A DNA stretch of 64,000 nucleotides, from the NCBI GenBank assembly GCA_022844125.1, contig JALHMI010000009.1:62001-126000 (forward strand), in the 5' to 3' direction. The stretch comes from Pirellulales bacterium (GTDB lineage Bacteria; Planctomycetota; Planctomycetia; Pirellulales; PALSA-1355). The translations under genes were made by a program, and so were the position numbers. The notes under the pieces were generated by a model. The model did no database searches, was not told the origin of the DNA, and saw nothing but the letters and a program-made list of their open reading frames with translations. This document shows positions 1-7,595 of this stretch, piece by piece (within the stretch, counting starts at the first letter, position 1; each line of letters opens with the position of its first letter).

Positions 1-443
1 ACGAAGTCGCCGGTGAAGATGCCCATCGGCTCGGTGGCGCCGCCCCCCTCGTCGGTCAGCATGAACGAGATGTGTTCGGGCGTGTGTCCCGGCGTATGCA
101 CCACTTCGAGCTTGACGTTTCCCACGCGAAACGTGTCGCCATCGTGCACGAGCTGAACGTCATGCTGGTCGGCGAACAGGTACTTCCATTCGGCAGGGCC
201 TTCGTCTGAGAGATACAGCTTCGCCCCGACCCGATCCGCCAGTTCGCGCGAGCCGGACACAAAGTCGGCATGGATGTGAGTTTCCGCCGCACCGACGATC
301 CGCAGTCCCTCGACCGAGGCGGCTTCCAGATAGGGCTCAATGTTGCGGCCCGGGTCGATTACCAGCGCCTCGCCGCTTCGCTGGCAGCCAACCAGGTAGG
401 ACGCATGGGCGAGCGATTTGTCGTAGAAGTATTTCAGTAGCAT
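1..443 (-). CDS. MBL-fold hydrolase, persulfide dioxygenase-like (3' part beyond left edge)
   Basis: Reading leftward from an ATG at 443-441, the frame stays open to the window edge (about 147 codons), so the C-terminus is missing. The N-terminal half of a metallo-beta-lactamase fold is visible: THIHADF (His56, His58, Asp60) is the HxHxD metal motif and HTPGHTPEH supplies the next His ligand. The N-terminus (MLLKYFYDKSLAHASYLV) matches the single-domain hydrolase group that includes persulfide dioxygenases (ETHE1/Blh) and glyoxalase II. Its position 56 bp behind a rhodanese gene and an ArsR regulator favours a sulfur role, oxidation of glutathione persulfide to sulfite, over glyoxalase activity. 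Family assignment is firm; the exact substrate is inferred. Confidence 0.82.
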   Translation of the reverse strand, partial: MLLKYFYDKSLAHASYLVGCQRSGEALVIDPGRNIEPYLEAASVEGLRIVGAAETHIHADFVSGSRELADRVGAKLYLSDEGPAEWKYLFADQHDVQLVHDGDTFRVGNVKLEVVHTPGHTPEHISFMLTDEGGGATEPMGIFTGDF

Positions 444-499
444 CGCAGCACCTGTCAGTGGGGTTGAATCAATTCATTGAATGGATCGCTGGCCAGCCA

Positions 500-1078
500 T
501 CAGCCGCAGCACTTGGGAGCTCCGCCACTCGGAGAGTTCGCCGCGCTGCAAGTTTTCGGAGCCTGGTTCCACGGCATCCGCGCGAGCATCAGGGCCATGC
601 CGCAGGTGTCGGTCACGCCGGCAAACACGAGGCCGCCACCGACCGCCGCGGCCCCCAAGGCAAAATAGGGATGGACCAGGACGGCCAGGACGCCGAACGT
701 AGCCACCAGTGTTCCGGCTGCAATGCGAACCTGTCGCTCGAGCGAGATCGACTTCTGTCCTCGCTTCACCGGCAGACCGGCCTGCTCCCAGGCCTGCGTA
801 CCACCTTCCACATTGACGACGTTGGCCACGCCGGCGGCCGTGAGCTTCTGGCAAGCCTGGCTGGCCCGACTTCCCGAGCGGCAAATGACGTACAGCGGTT
901 CGCTGACGTGCCGGCCAGTGAATTGCGCGGGTTCCAACTCAGTGAGCGGCAGGTTTCGGGCGAAGCTGACGTGAACCTCGCCAAATTCGGCCGGCGTGCG
1001 GACGTCGATCAACTCGACCGGTGTGCCGGCGGTCAGTTTGTCGTGCAACTGCTGGGGCGAAATCGTGGTGACGGACAT
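500..1078 (-). CDS. Rhodanese domain protein with C-terminal membrane segments (YgaP-like)
   Basis: 192 aa. Residues about 5-105 form one rhodanese domain with the active-site loop CRSGSR (Cys66), which would carry a persulfide. Residues about 115-165 form two hydrophobic segments of the DUF2892 type, so the protein resembles E. coli YgaP: a membrane-anchored cytoplasmic sulfurtransferase. The C-terminus ends in a Cys-rich tail (PKCCG), which is unusual and could bind metal or accept sulfur. It lies between an ArsR regulator upstream and the MBL hydrolase downstream, matching known ArsR-rhodanese-persulfide dioxygenase sulfide-detoxification operons. The start is ATG at 1078 behind a GAGGAG Shine-Dalgarno. 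Confidence 0.9.
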   Translation of the reverse strand: MSVTTISPQQLHDKLTAGTPVELIDVRTPAEFGEVHVSFARNLPLTELEPAQFTGRHVSEPLYVICRSGSRASQACQKLTAAGVANVVNVEGGTQAWEQAGLPVKRGQKSISLERQVRIAAGTLVATFGVLAVLVHPYFALGAAAVGGGLVFAGVTDTCGMALMLARMPWNQAPKTCSAANSPSGGAPKCCG

Positions 1079-1170
1079 GACTAGGTTCTCCTCGTTGGGA
1101 AATCCGTTCTGCGTTTGAGCACGGGCGACCTTGCCCGCACGTTGTGTGCTTTCCTTAAAACGTCGAAATG

Positions 1171-1184
1171 TCGGAATTGTTCTA
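1171..1184. promoter_or_regulatory. Possible second ArsR half-operator upstream of the rhodanese gene
   Basis: TCGGAAT at 1171-1177 is identical to the left arm of the 14-bp palindrome in the arsR promoter; the right arm here (TGTTCTA) is degenerate. It lies 93 bp before the rhodanese start, where an internal promoter could sit. Seen directly as a sequence match; its use as an operator is a guess. Confidence 0.3.
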
Positions 1185-1220
1185 TGTGTGTGTTCAAAAA
1201 AATTTGGCGGCGAGAAGCTG

Positions 1221-1538
1221 CTACCGAGCGCCGGCGACGCCGAAGCGATCCTCGACGCAGCGGAGGATGTTTTTCAGGTGCGGTTCCACGACGCGGTAGT
1301 ACACCTTGCGGCCTTCCTTCTCGCTGGCCAGAAAGCCGCAGCGCTGCATCAGCCGCAAATGCTCCGACGCCATCGCGCTCGGCAGATCGCAGGCCTCGGC
1401 CAGCTCACCGACCGCGAAGTCGCCTTGCAACAGCATCTGCACCATCCGCAGGCGATGCGGATGCGCCAGCGTCTTGAGGCACTCGGCTGCCTGCCCGAGG
1501 GCCTCCAGATCGGTGAGTTTTAGCTTCGTCGTGGCCAT
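1221..1538 (-). CDS. ArsR/SmtB-family transcriptional regulator
   Basis: 105 aa winged-helix repressor. The N-terminal helix ends in LAHPHRLRMVQML, typical of ArsR proteins, followed by the recognition helix region (LPSAMASEHLRLMQRCGFL) and the beta-wing (EGRKVYYRV). Cysteines are at 20, 50, 67 and 94. Sulfide/persulfide sensors of this family (SqrR, BigR, YgaV) use two distant Cys that form a tetrasulfide bridge, and Cys20 with Cys94 could play that role, although their spacing differs from the characterised members. It is the first gene of a leftward operon with the rhodanese and MBL genes and probably represses its own promoter through the palindrome at 1571-1584. Shine-Dalgarno AAAGGGA precedes the ATG. 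Confidence 0.9.
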   Translation of the reverse strand: MATTKLKLTDLEALGQAAECLKTLAHPHRLRMVQMLLQGDFAVGELAEACDLPSAMASEHLRLMQRCGFLASEKEGRKVYYRVVEPHLKNILRCVEDRFGVAGAR

Positions 1539-1564
1539 GTTCCCTTTACGTCCTTCTACTACTC

Positions 1565-1592
1565 ATTATATCGGAATATTCCGACCTGTCAA
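1565..1592 (-). promoter_or_regulatory. Sigma70 promoter of the arsR operon with palindromic operator in the spacer
   Basis: On the minus strand TTGACA (1592-1587) and TATAAT (1570-1565) are both perfect consensus, separated by 16 bp. The spacer contains the perfect 14-bp palindrome TCGGAATATTCCGA (1571-1584). A repressor bound there would directly block RNA polymerase. Transcription would start near 1558, 20 nt before the arsR ATG. Confidence 0.75.
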
Positions 1593-1771
1593 GTAGTTCA
1601 ATTCCAGATTCTGCTCGCCGGCGGGCCATCCTGAACGGCGGAGAAGCGGTGGGACAGGCCTCTCGGCGGCCATTCTGCTGCGTTTCGAGCCAGGCGCGGC
1701 ATTTGCAATCACGGACTGCGACATGCCGCCCGGTTGATCGATGTACCAGCAACCTGAGCTCATCGACTCGC

Positions 1772-2776
1772 ATGCTGAATCTGATTACCTATTTTTACTC
1801 TGCTCCGTTCGTCCCAGGGATCCTCCTGGCCGATGTCTGGCATGGCAAACATTCCGCCCTCGAACCGGCCGGAACCGCCGCCTCAGAAATCGCCACGTTG
1901 TTTTGGGCTATGGCTGTTGGGGCGGCCGTCATCTGGCTGTCGATGATCGTTCTCGGCGTCTACTGCTTCCGCACACACCAGGGGATGCACCCGCCGCGGC
2001 TTCCGTGGTTCATCATCGGGGGCGGGATGGCGGTCCCCTCGGTCGTACTTGCCGTGCTGCTGGGATTTGGCCTCTCGGCAATGCCGCGGCTGGTCGGACC
2101 TGCGCCGGAAGGCTCGCTTCGCGTGCACGTAACTGGAGAGCAATGGTGGTGGCGGGTGTCCTACGAACACCCGCAGGGTCTCGACACGCAGCGCGTCGAA
2201 CTCGCCAACGAAATTCACCTGCCCGTCGATCGGGCGGTCGAGTTCGTGCTCGATAGCGCCGACGTGATCCATTCCTTCTGGATCCCTTCCCTGGCCGGCA
2301 AGGTCGATACATTCCCCGGCCGCGAGACGCGCCTTGTCGTCACTCCCACCAGCGAGGGTGTCTACCAGGGCATCTGCGCCGAGTTCTGCGGCGGAGCTCA
2401 CGCCTGGATGGAGTTCACAGTCGTCGTTGAGTCGCCCGAAGCGTTCGACGCCTGGCTCGCGGAGCAAGCCACTCCCTCGAACACCTTGCATGACGAGGGC
2501 GCCACGCGCGGCCGGACGCTGTTCCGCCAGCAAGGTTGCGGCGCTTGTCACTCGATTCGCGGTAACGTCGCGCGCAGCCGGGTCGGACCCGATCTGACGC
2601 ACGTCGGCAGCCGGCATTCCATCGCCGCCGGCCGCCTGCCAAACGACCGCCTGTCGCTGGTCCGTTGGCTCCGCGATCCCAAGGGTCTGAAGCCCGAGGC
2701 CTTGATGCCATCGTTTGCGATGCTTTCGGACGAAGACCTGGAGTCGCTGGCCGCTTACCTGCACGGACTGAAATGA
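1772..2776 (+). CDS. coxB: Cytochrome c oxidase subunit II with fused cytochrome c domain (caa3 type)
   Basis: 334 aa from the ATG at 1772; an upstream in-frame GTG at 1649 would add a non-homologous N-terminus. Two transmembrane segments (about residues 35-65 and 78-102) precede a periplasmic cupredoxin domain with the CuA motif CAEFCGGAHAWM (two Cys, His, Met). A C-terminal class I cytochrome c domain follows with one haem site, CGACH, and a distal Met in ALMPSF. The subunit receives electrons from cytochrome c and passes them through CuA to subunit I. It is the first gene of the oxidase operon, and its stop overlaps the next start (ATGA). It lies divergent from the ArsR-rhodanese-MBL operon. 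Confidence 0.95.
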   Translation: MLNLITYFYSAPFVPGILLADVWHGKHSALEPAGTAASEIATLFWAMAVGAAVIWLSMIVLGVYCFRTHQGMHPPRLPWFIIGGGMAVPSVVLAVLLGFGLSAMPRLVGPAPEGSLRVHVTGEQWWWRVSYEHPQGLDTQRVELANEIHLPVDRAVEFVLDSADVIHSFWIPSLAGKVDTFPGRETRLVVTPTSEGVYQGICAEFCGGAHAWMEFTVVVESPEAFDAWLAEQATPSNTLHDEGATRGRTLFRQQGCGACHSIRGNVARSRVGPDLTHVGSRHSIAAGRLPNDRLSLVRWLRDPKGLKPEALMPSFAMLSDEDLESLAAYLHGLK

Positions 2777-5334
2777 CTTTCGAGCCCGAACCCTTCGCCG
2801 AACGACCCGCCCTGGTGCCGCCGCTGGCCGCAGCGCCGCCGCTCGAGGTGCAGCGCGCTCAGGAAGAGCGGCTGCTGAATGTCTGGAAGTCTCCCGCGGG
2901 CTGGCGCTACTGGTCCGATGTGAACAACACCTCGGTGGGGCTCTGGTACCTGGTCACCACCTGTGGGTTCTTCCTGTTCGGCGGCATCCTGGCCCTGATC
3001 ATCCGCGTGCAGCTTGCCGTGCCGAACAACGACTTCGTCTCGGCGAACACCTACCACCAGGTGTTCACGCTGCACGGTTCGGTGATGATGTTTCTGTTTG
3101 CCGTGCCGATTTTGGAAGCGTTTTCGGTTTATATCCTGCCCGCGATGACCGGGGCGCGCGATCTGCCGTTCCCGAGGCTTTCGGCCTATGGCTTCTGGTG
3201 TTTCCTATTCGGCGGCGTGTTCGTCTGCATCTCGATCTTTTTCAACATGGCTCCGCGCGGCGGGTGGTTCATGTATCCGCCGCTGACCACGGCCTATCAG
3301 CAGGACGTCGGCGCCGATATTTGGCTCCTGGGTCTTACGTTCATCGAGATCTCGTCACTCGCGCTGGCCGTCGAACTGATCGTGGGCGTGCTCAAGTGCC
3401 GCCCGCCGGGGATGCGGGTGAACCTGATGCCGCTCTATGCCTGGTACATCCTGGTCGTGGCCGTGATGATCGTGTTCGCCTTTCCGCCACTGATCGCGGG
3501 CGACGTGCTGCTGGAAATGGAGCGCGCGTTCGACTGGCCGTTCTTCGATCCCGCGCGCGGTGGAGATCCGCTCCTCTGGCAGCATTTGTTTTGGATCTTC
3601 GGCCATCCCGAGGTGTACATCGTATTCCTGCCCTCGGTGGCGCTGGTGGCGATGATCGTGCCGACCTTCGCGCGGCGGCCGCTGATCGGCTATGGCTGGA
3701 TCGTGTTGGCTGCCGTCGGCACGGGTTTTCTCAGCTTCGGTCTCTGGGTGCATCACATGTTCACCACGGGGCTGCCGGGCATCACGCTGGCGCTATTCTC
3801 CGCGGCGTCGCAAGCCGTGGCCGTGCCGACCGGCGTGCAGATCTTCTGCTTTCTGGCCACCGTGATGGCCGGCCGCGTGGCCTGGAGCGCGGCGATGATG
3901 TTCATCGTCGGCGGGCTGGCCACGTTCATCATCGGTGGTCTAACGGGCGTAATGATCGCACTGGTGCCATTCGACTTTCAGGCTCATGACAGCTACTTCA
4001 TCGTCGGCCATCTGCACTACGTGCTCGTGGGCGGCACGATTTTTCCCATCGTGGGCGGCATCTACTACTACTATCCGCTCGCGCGCAGCAAGGCACTCTC
4101 CGAACGCTTGGGAAAGACCGCCTTCTGGCTGATGACCATCGGCTTTAACATCACGTTCTTTCCGATGCACATCACGGGCCTGTGGGGCATGCCGCGCCGC
4201 GTGTATACCTACGCCGCCGGCCGCGGATTCGAAGAGCTGAATCTGCTGTCGACCGTCGGCGCCTTCGTCCTGGCGTCGGGTTTCGCGATCGTGCTTTGGG
4301 ACATCCTTCGCCCGAAACGCAAGCAACCGCTCATCAAGCGCAATCCCTGGAACGCCGGCACGCTCGACTGGGCCGGCCGCGTGCCGACGATGAACTGGGG
4401 CATTCGTTCGATTCCAGAGATCGACGGCCGTTACCCGCTCTGGGAGCAGCCGAACCTGTTGCGCGACATCGACGAGGGGCGGTACTTCCTGCCCGATGCC
4501 GAGGAGGGACTTCGCGAGACGCTGGTCACCAGCGTGATTGACGCCCGGCCCGAGCAATGCCTGCGCGTGGCGGGGCCCTCGTATATGCCCTTCATCGCGG
4601 CCGCGTTCACTGCGGGGTTCTTTATTCTGGCGACTTTCTACTACTGGCTCCTCGCAACCACCAGCGGCATCGCAGCCGTCGTGATGCTGATTGCCTGGGC
4701 TTGGCGCGGGACAGGCGCCATTCCCGAAAAGCGCGCAAAGGATATCGGCCTCGGCGTCACGCTGCCGCTCTATCGGAGCGGGCCGGCCTCGGTCGGCTGG
4801 TGGGCGATGTTCATCACGATGCTCGGCGACTTCACCGCCTTCATGTCGCTCGTGTTCGGCTACTTCTTCTACTGGACCAGCCGCGACGGCTTTCCGCCCG
4901 ATCCGCTCACCGGGCCGGGCACCTTCTGGCCGCTGGTGGGCGGTGGGCTCCTGCTCGCCGCGTGGGTGGCCACCGTCGTTGCTCGCTATGCGAACCGCCG
5001 CGAACGCGCGGCGGGGATGTACATGGCGCTGCTCGTGGCTGTCGTCCTCGCGCTCGCCGGTTCGCTGGCGCTGTTCGCCGGGCCCTGGACGACCGGGCTC
5101 AATCCTACCGAGCACGTCTATCCCGCCACGGTTTGGGTCCTCGTCGGCTGGACGATCCTGCACGTGCTGCTCGGCGTGCTGATGCTGGTGTTCTGCGCCG
5201 CCCGCCGCGCCGCCGGCAAGCTCACCAGCGAATACGACGCCGACATCGTGAACGTCCTGTTGTATTGGCATTTCCTGGCGCTTACCGCGGCGATCACCGT
5301 TGCCGTCGTGGCCGGCTTTCCGCTCGTTGCTTGA
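2773..5334 (+). CDS. ctaD: Cytochrome c oxidase subunits I and III fused in one polypeptide
   Basis: 853 aa starting at the ATG that overlaps the coxB stop. Residues about 40-560 are haem-copper oxidase subunit I: HGSVMMF (haem a ligand), FGHPEVY (CuB His with the cross-linked Tyr and the A1-type Glu), HHMFTTG (CuB His pair) and VGHLHYVL (haem a and a3 ligands). After a hydrophilic linker (about 560-640), the last 200 residues hold about five membrane segments of subunit III. I-III fusions are known in some caa3-type oxidases. The enzyme reduces O2 to water and pumps protons. Either half alone would be easy to recognise, so the fusion is real unless a sequencing error removed a stop between them. 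Confidence 0.95.
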   Translation: MTFEPEPFAERPALVPPLAAAPPLEVQRAQEERLLNVWKSPAGWRYWSDVNNTSVGLWYLVTTCGFFLFGGILALIIRVQLAVPNNDFVSANTYHQVFTLHGSVMMFLFAVPILEAFSVYILPAMTGARDLPFPRLSAYGFWCFLFGGVFVCISIFFNMAPRGGWFMYPPLTTAYQQDVGADIWLLGLTFIEISSLALAVELIVGVLKCRPPGMRVNLMPLYAWYILVVAVMIVFAFPPLIAGDVLLEMERAFDWPFFDPARGGDPLLWQHLFWIFGHPEVYIVFLPSVALVAMIVPTFARRPLIGYGWIVLAAVGTGFLSFGLWVHHMFTTGLPGITLALFSAASQAVAVPTGVQIFCFLATVMAGRVAWSAAMMFIVGGLATFIIGGLTGVMIALVPFDFQAHDSYFIVGHLHYVLVGGTIFPIVGGIYYYYPLARSKALSERLGKTAFWLMTIGFNITFFPMHITGLWGMPRRVYTYAAGRGFEELNLLSTVGAFVLASGFAIVLWDILRPKRKQPLIKRNPWNAGTLDWAGRVPTMNWGIRSIPEIDGRYPLWEQPNLLRDIDEGRYFLPDAEEGLRETLVTSVIDARPEQCLRVAGPSYMPFIAAAFTAGFFILATFYYWLLATTSGIAAVVMLIAWAWRGTGAIPEKRAKDIGLGVTLPLYRSGPASVGWWAMFITMLGDFTAFMSLVFGYFFYWTSRDGFPPDPLTGPGTFWPLVGGGLLLAAWVATVVARYANRRERAAGMYMALLVAVVLALAGSLALFAGPWTTGLNPTEHVYPATVWVLVGWTILHVLLGVLMLVFCAARRAAGKLTSEYDADIVNVLLYWHFLALTAAITVAVVAGFPLVA

Positions 5335-5345
5335 AGGGGCATGCG

Positions 5346-5756
5346 ATGAACGCCACGTTCGATCCACACGCCGAGCACGCGGGGCACCGCACGCACGAGT
5401 CGAACCAGTCGCTGTGGCTGCTGGTGATCGCGCCTACGATCTGGGCCACGCACTTTTTGGCGTCGTACGTCACCGCCGCGGTTTATTGCGCCAAGTTCGC
5501 GCCGGCCGATGGTTCGCTTGCCACCGTGCGCTGGGCCATCGCCGGCTACACCATCGCGGCACTTATTGGTATCGCGGTCACAGCCTGGTTCGGCTGGCGA
5601 CGGCAGCGCTACGGAACGCCCGAGGACGTGCACATCGACACGCCGCTGGTGCGGCATCGGTTCCTGGGCACTGCCACTCTGCTGCTCTCGATGCTCAGCA
5701 CTGTGGCGACGTTGTACACCGCGATGACCGTTATCTTCCTCGGAGATTGCTCCTGA
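5346..5756 (+). CDS. Small three-helix membrane protein of the oxidase operon
   Basis: 136 aa with three hydrophobic segments (about residues 22-50, 62-85 and 103-130) and a His-rich N-terminus (DPHAEHAGHRTHE). AAGGGG lies before the ATG at 5346. It sits between the fused subunit I/III gene and the CtaG-like gene and shares an ATG/TGA overlap with the latter, so it is probably translated with the oxidase. I do not recognise a named family. An accessory subunit (subunit IV-like) or an assembly factor is plausible; the N-terminal histidines might handle copper. Function is inferred from position only. Confidence 0.75.
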   Translation: MNATFDPHAEHAGHRTHESNQSLWLLVIAPTIWATHFLASYVTAAVYCAKFAPADGSLATVRWAIAGYTIAALIGIAVTAWFGWRRQRYGTPEDVHIDTPLVRHRFLGTATLLLSMLSTVATLYTAMTVIFLGDCS

Positions 5757-6397
5757 TGTGCCGGCTGCTGTTCATCCTGGGAATCGTCGTCCTTGCAGTC
5801 GCGTGGATGGGGCCATTGCCGCGCTTGGCGGGCGAAGCCTTCTGGGCCCACATGACGATGCATGTCGCCGTGGTCGCGGCGGCTGCGCCGTGCCTGGCCT
5901 TGGCGATTGCCGGCGGACGTTTCGATCCAGTCGATCGGCTGCCGTGGCTGTTCTCGCCAATTCCCGCGTCGCTCGTGGAACTGGCCATTGTCTGGGCCTG
6001 GCATGCGCCCAGTTTGCATCATGCGGCCCGCGGCGGAGCGTGGGGCCTGGCGGCCGAACAGGCGATGTTTCTGACCGTTGCTGTCTGGGTCTGGCTGTCG
6101 TCCTTCGGGGGTGACGCCTTACAAGGGTCGCATCGCGCGGCGGCCGGTGTTTTCGCACTATTACTCACTTCAATGCATATGACTTTGCTCGGAGCGCTGC
6201 TGGCGATGTCGCCGCGGCCCCTGTTTCATCCCACCCATGGCGGCCTCGACCCGCTCAGCGATTTGCATCTCGGCGGGGCGATCATGCTCCTGGTCGGCGG
6301 AACGTCGTATCTGATCGGCGGGCTCTGGCTCACAGCACTTATCCTGCGCCGCAGAAGGTCGGCAGATCGACTGCCCGCGAAGGAAGGTGCGCTATGA
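5756..6397 (+). CDS. CtaG-like cytochrome c oxidase assembly membrane protein
   Basis: 213 aa from the ATG overlapping the previous stop. The protein is mostly hydrophobic, with about six predicted membrane segments. Conserved polar motifs are typical of the caa3_CtaG family: HMTMHVAVV near residue 32, WAWHAPSLHHAA near 80, SMHMTLLGALL near 140 and LHLGGAIMLL near 170. The repeated His and Met residues inside helices fit a role in delivering copper to the CuB site of caa3-type oxidases. Its place inside the oxidase operon supports this. A start upstream at 5300 would read through the previous gene in another frame and is rejected. Confidence 0.85.
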   Translation: MCRLLFILGIVVLAVAWMGPLPRLAGEAFWAHMTMHVAVVAAAAPCLALAIAGGRFDPVDRLPWLFSPIPASLVELAIVWAWHAPSLHHAARGGAWGLAAEQAMFLTVAVWVWLSSFGGDALQGSHRAAAGVFALLLTSMHMTLLGALLAMSPRPLFHPTHGGLDPLSDLHLGGAIMLLVGGTSYLIGGLWLTALILRRRRSADRLPAKEGAL

Positions 6398-7515
6398 AAC
6401 GTTGCTTTTTGTGGTTGCTTGCAATTGCCCTCGCGCTTCCGATCTTGGGCTTTCTCGTAGCGGCCTCGGGCATCGTGCCGGTCAATGCCAGCGGCGGCCA
6501 TTGGGCGATTACCACGTGGCTGCTCGAATTCTCGATGAGCCGTTCCGTTGACACGCATTCGCGCGGCATCGAACCTCCGCCACTCGACGATCAGGGCCTC
6601 GTAATTCATGGCGCCGTGCGCTACGACATCGGCTGCGCTCCTTGCCACGGTCGTCCCGGGCTGGAGCACCCGCGGATTGCACAAGCGTTGTTGCCGCGGC
6701 CGCCGTATCTTCCCAAGGTGATCCACGAGTGGGAGCCCCGCGAACTGTTCTACATCACCAAGCACGGCGTGAAGTTCACCGGCATGCCGGCCTGGCCGAC
6801 GCAACATCGCGATGACGAAGTCTGGGCGATGGTCGCGTTCCTCCAGCAGTTCCCAACACTCGATGAGCCGGAATACCGACGTTTGGCGGCGATTCCTGGC
6901 CATCGCGCCAGCGAAGCCGAACCGCGCGTGCTCGAGCAGACCGCCAGCGCCGAGAGCGCGAGCGCTCCGGTGCTGGCCACCTGCATTCGCTGTCACGGGC
7001 CCGACGGCCTTGGCCGCGGTTATGACGTATTTCCGGTTCTCGCCGGACAATCGGCCGAGTACCTTGCGCTTTCGCTCGAGGCCTATCGCAGCGGCGCACG
7101 TCCCAGCGGCACGATGGGACCCGTCGTCGCCGGGCTTGATGCTCGCGATCTGGAACTCCTAGCGCAGCACTATGCCGAGCAGTCTCCCGGTCCCACGGCG
7201 CCGCCCATGCCCGGCGATGGACAGATCGAGCGTGGGCGAACGATTGCCACCGAAGGTCTTCCATCCGATCGCATCGCCGCCTGCAGTGAGTGCCACGGCC
7301 CGGCCGACCACGGATTGAATCCCGCCTATCCTAGTCTCGCCGGCCAGCCGATGAGTTATCTGATCTCGCAACTTGAACTTTTCAAGTCCGGCGTGCGCGG
7401 CGGCGGAGAGTCCGCGCACTTGATGCTGGACGTCGCCCCGCGGCTCACGGCTGAGCAGATCGAAGACGTCGCCCGGTACTATTCGTCACTTCCGCCGGGC
7501 GAGGGTTCTCGCTAA
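6394..7515 (+). CDS. Membrane-anchored tri-haem c-type cytochrome
   Basis: 373 aa with an uncleaved-looking N-terminal hydrophobic segment (residues about 3-27), then three cytochrome c domains with the haem motifs CAPCH, CIRCH and CSECH (near residues 87, 194 and 302). The second and third domains resemble each other (AGQSAEYLALSLEAYRSG and AGQPMSYLISQLELFKSG), the signature of cytochrome c4-like tandem domains. It overlaps the CtaG-like gene by 4 bp and closes the operon. It probably acts as electron donor to the CuA/cytochrome c domain of CoxB, for example from an alternative complex III or directly from periplasmic dehydrogenases. Haem binding is certain; the partner is inferred. Confidence 0.9.
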   Translation: MKRCFLWLLAIALALPILGFLVAASGIVPVNASGGHWAITTWLLEFSMSRSVDTHSRGIEPPPLDDQGLVIHGAVRYDIGCAPCHGRPGLEHPRIAQALLPRPPYLPKVIHEWEPRELFYITKHGVKFTGMPAWPTQHRDDEVWAMVAFLQQFPTLDEPEYRRLAAIPGHRASEAEPRVLEQTASAESASAPVLATCIRCHGPDGLGRGYDVFPVLAGQSAEYLALSLEAYRSGARPSGTMGPVVAGLDARDLELLAQHYAEQSPGPTAPPMPGDGQIERGRTIATEGLPSDRIAACSECHGPADHGLNPAYPSLAGQPMSYLISQLELFKSGVRGGGESAHLMLDVAPRLTAEQIEDVARYYSSLPPGEGSR

Positions 7516-7595
7516 TGGCGGCACTGGCGCATTGCATTCGACCGGTGAGCCGCTCACACTAATTGCTCTCGGCCCCTCTCCCTGGAGAACGTGCA

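Noticed and set aside
3940-5367. 475-codon antisense frame opposite the oxidase fusion gene
   Set aside because: Shadow frame with biased composition; the sense gene is certain.
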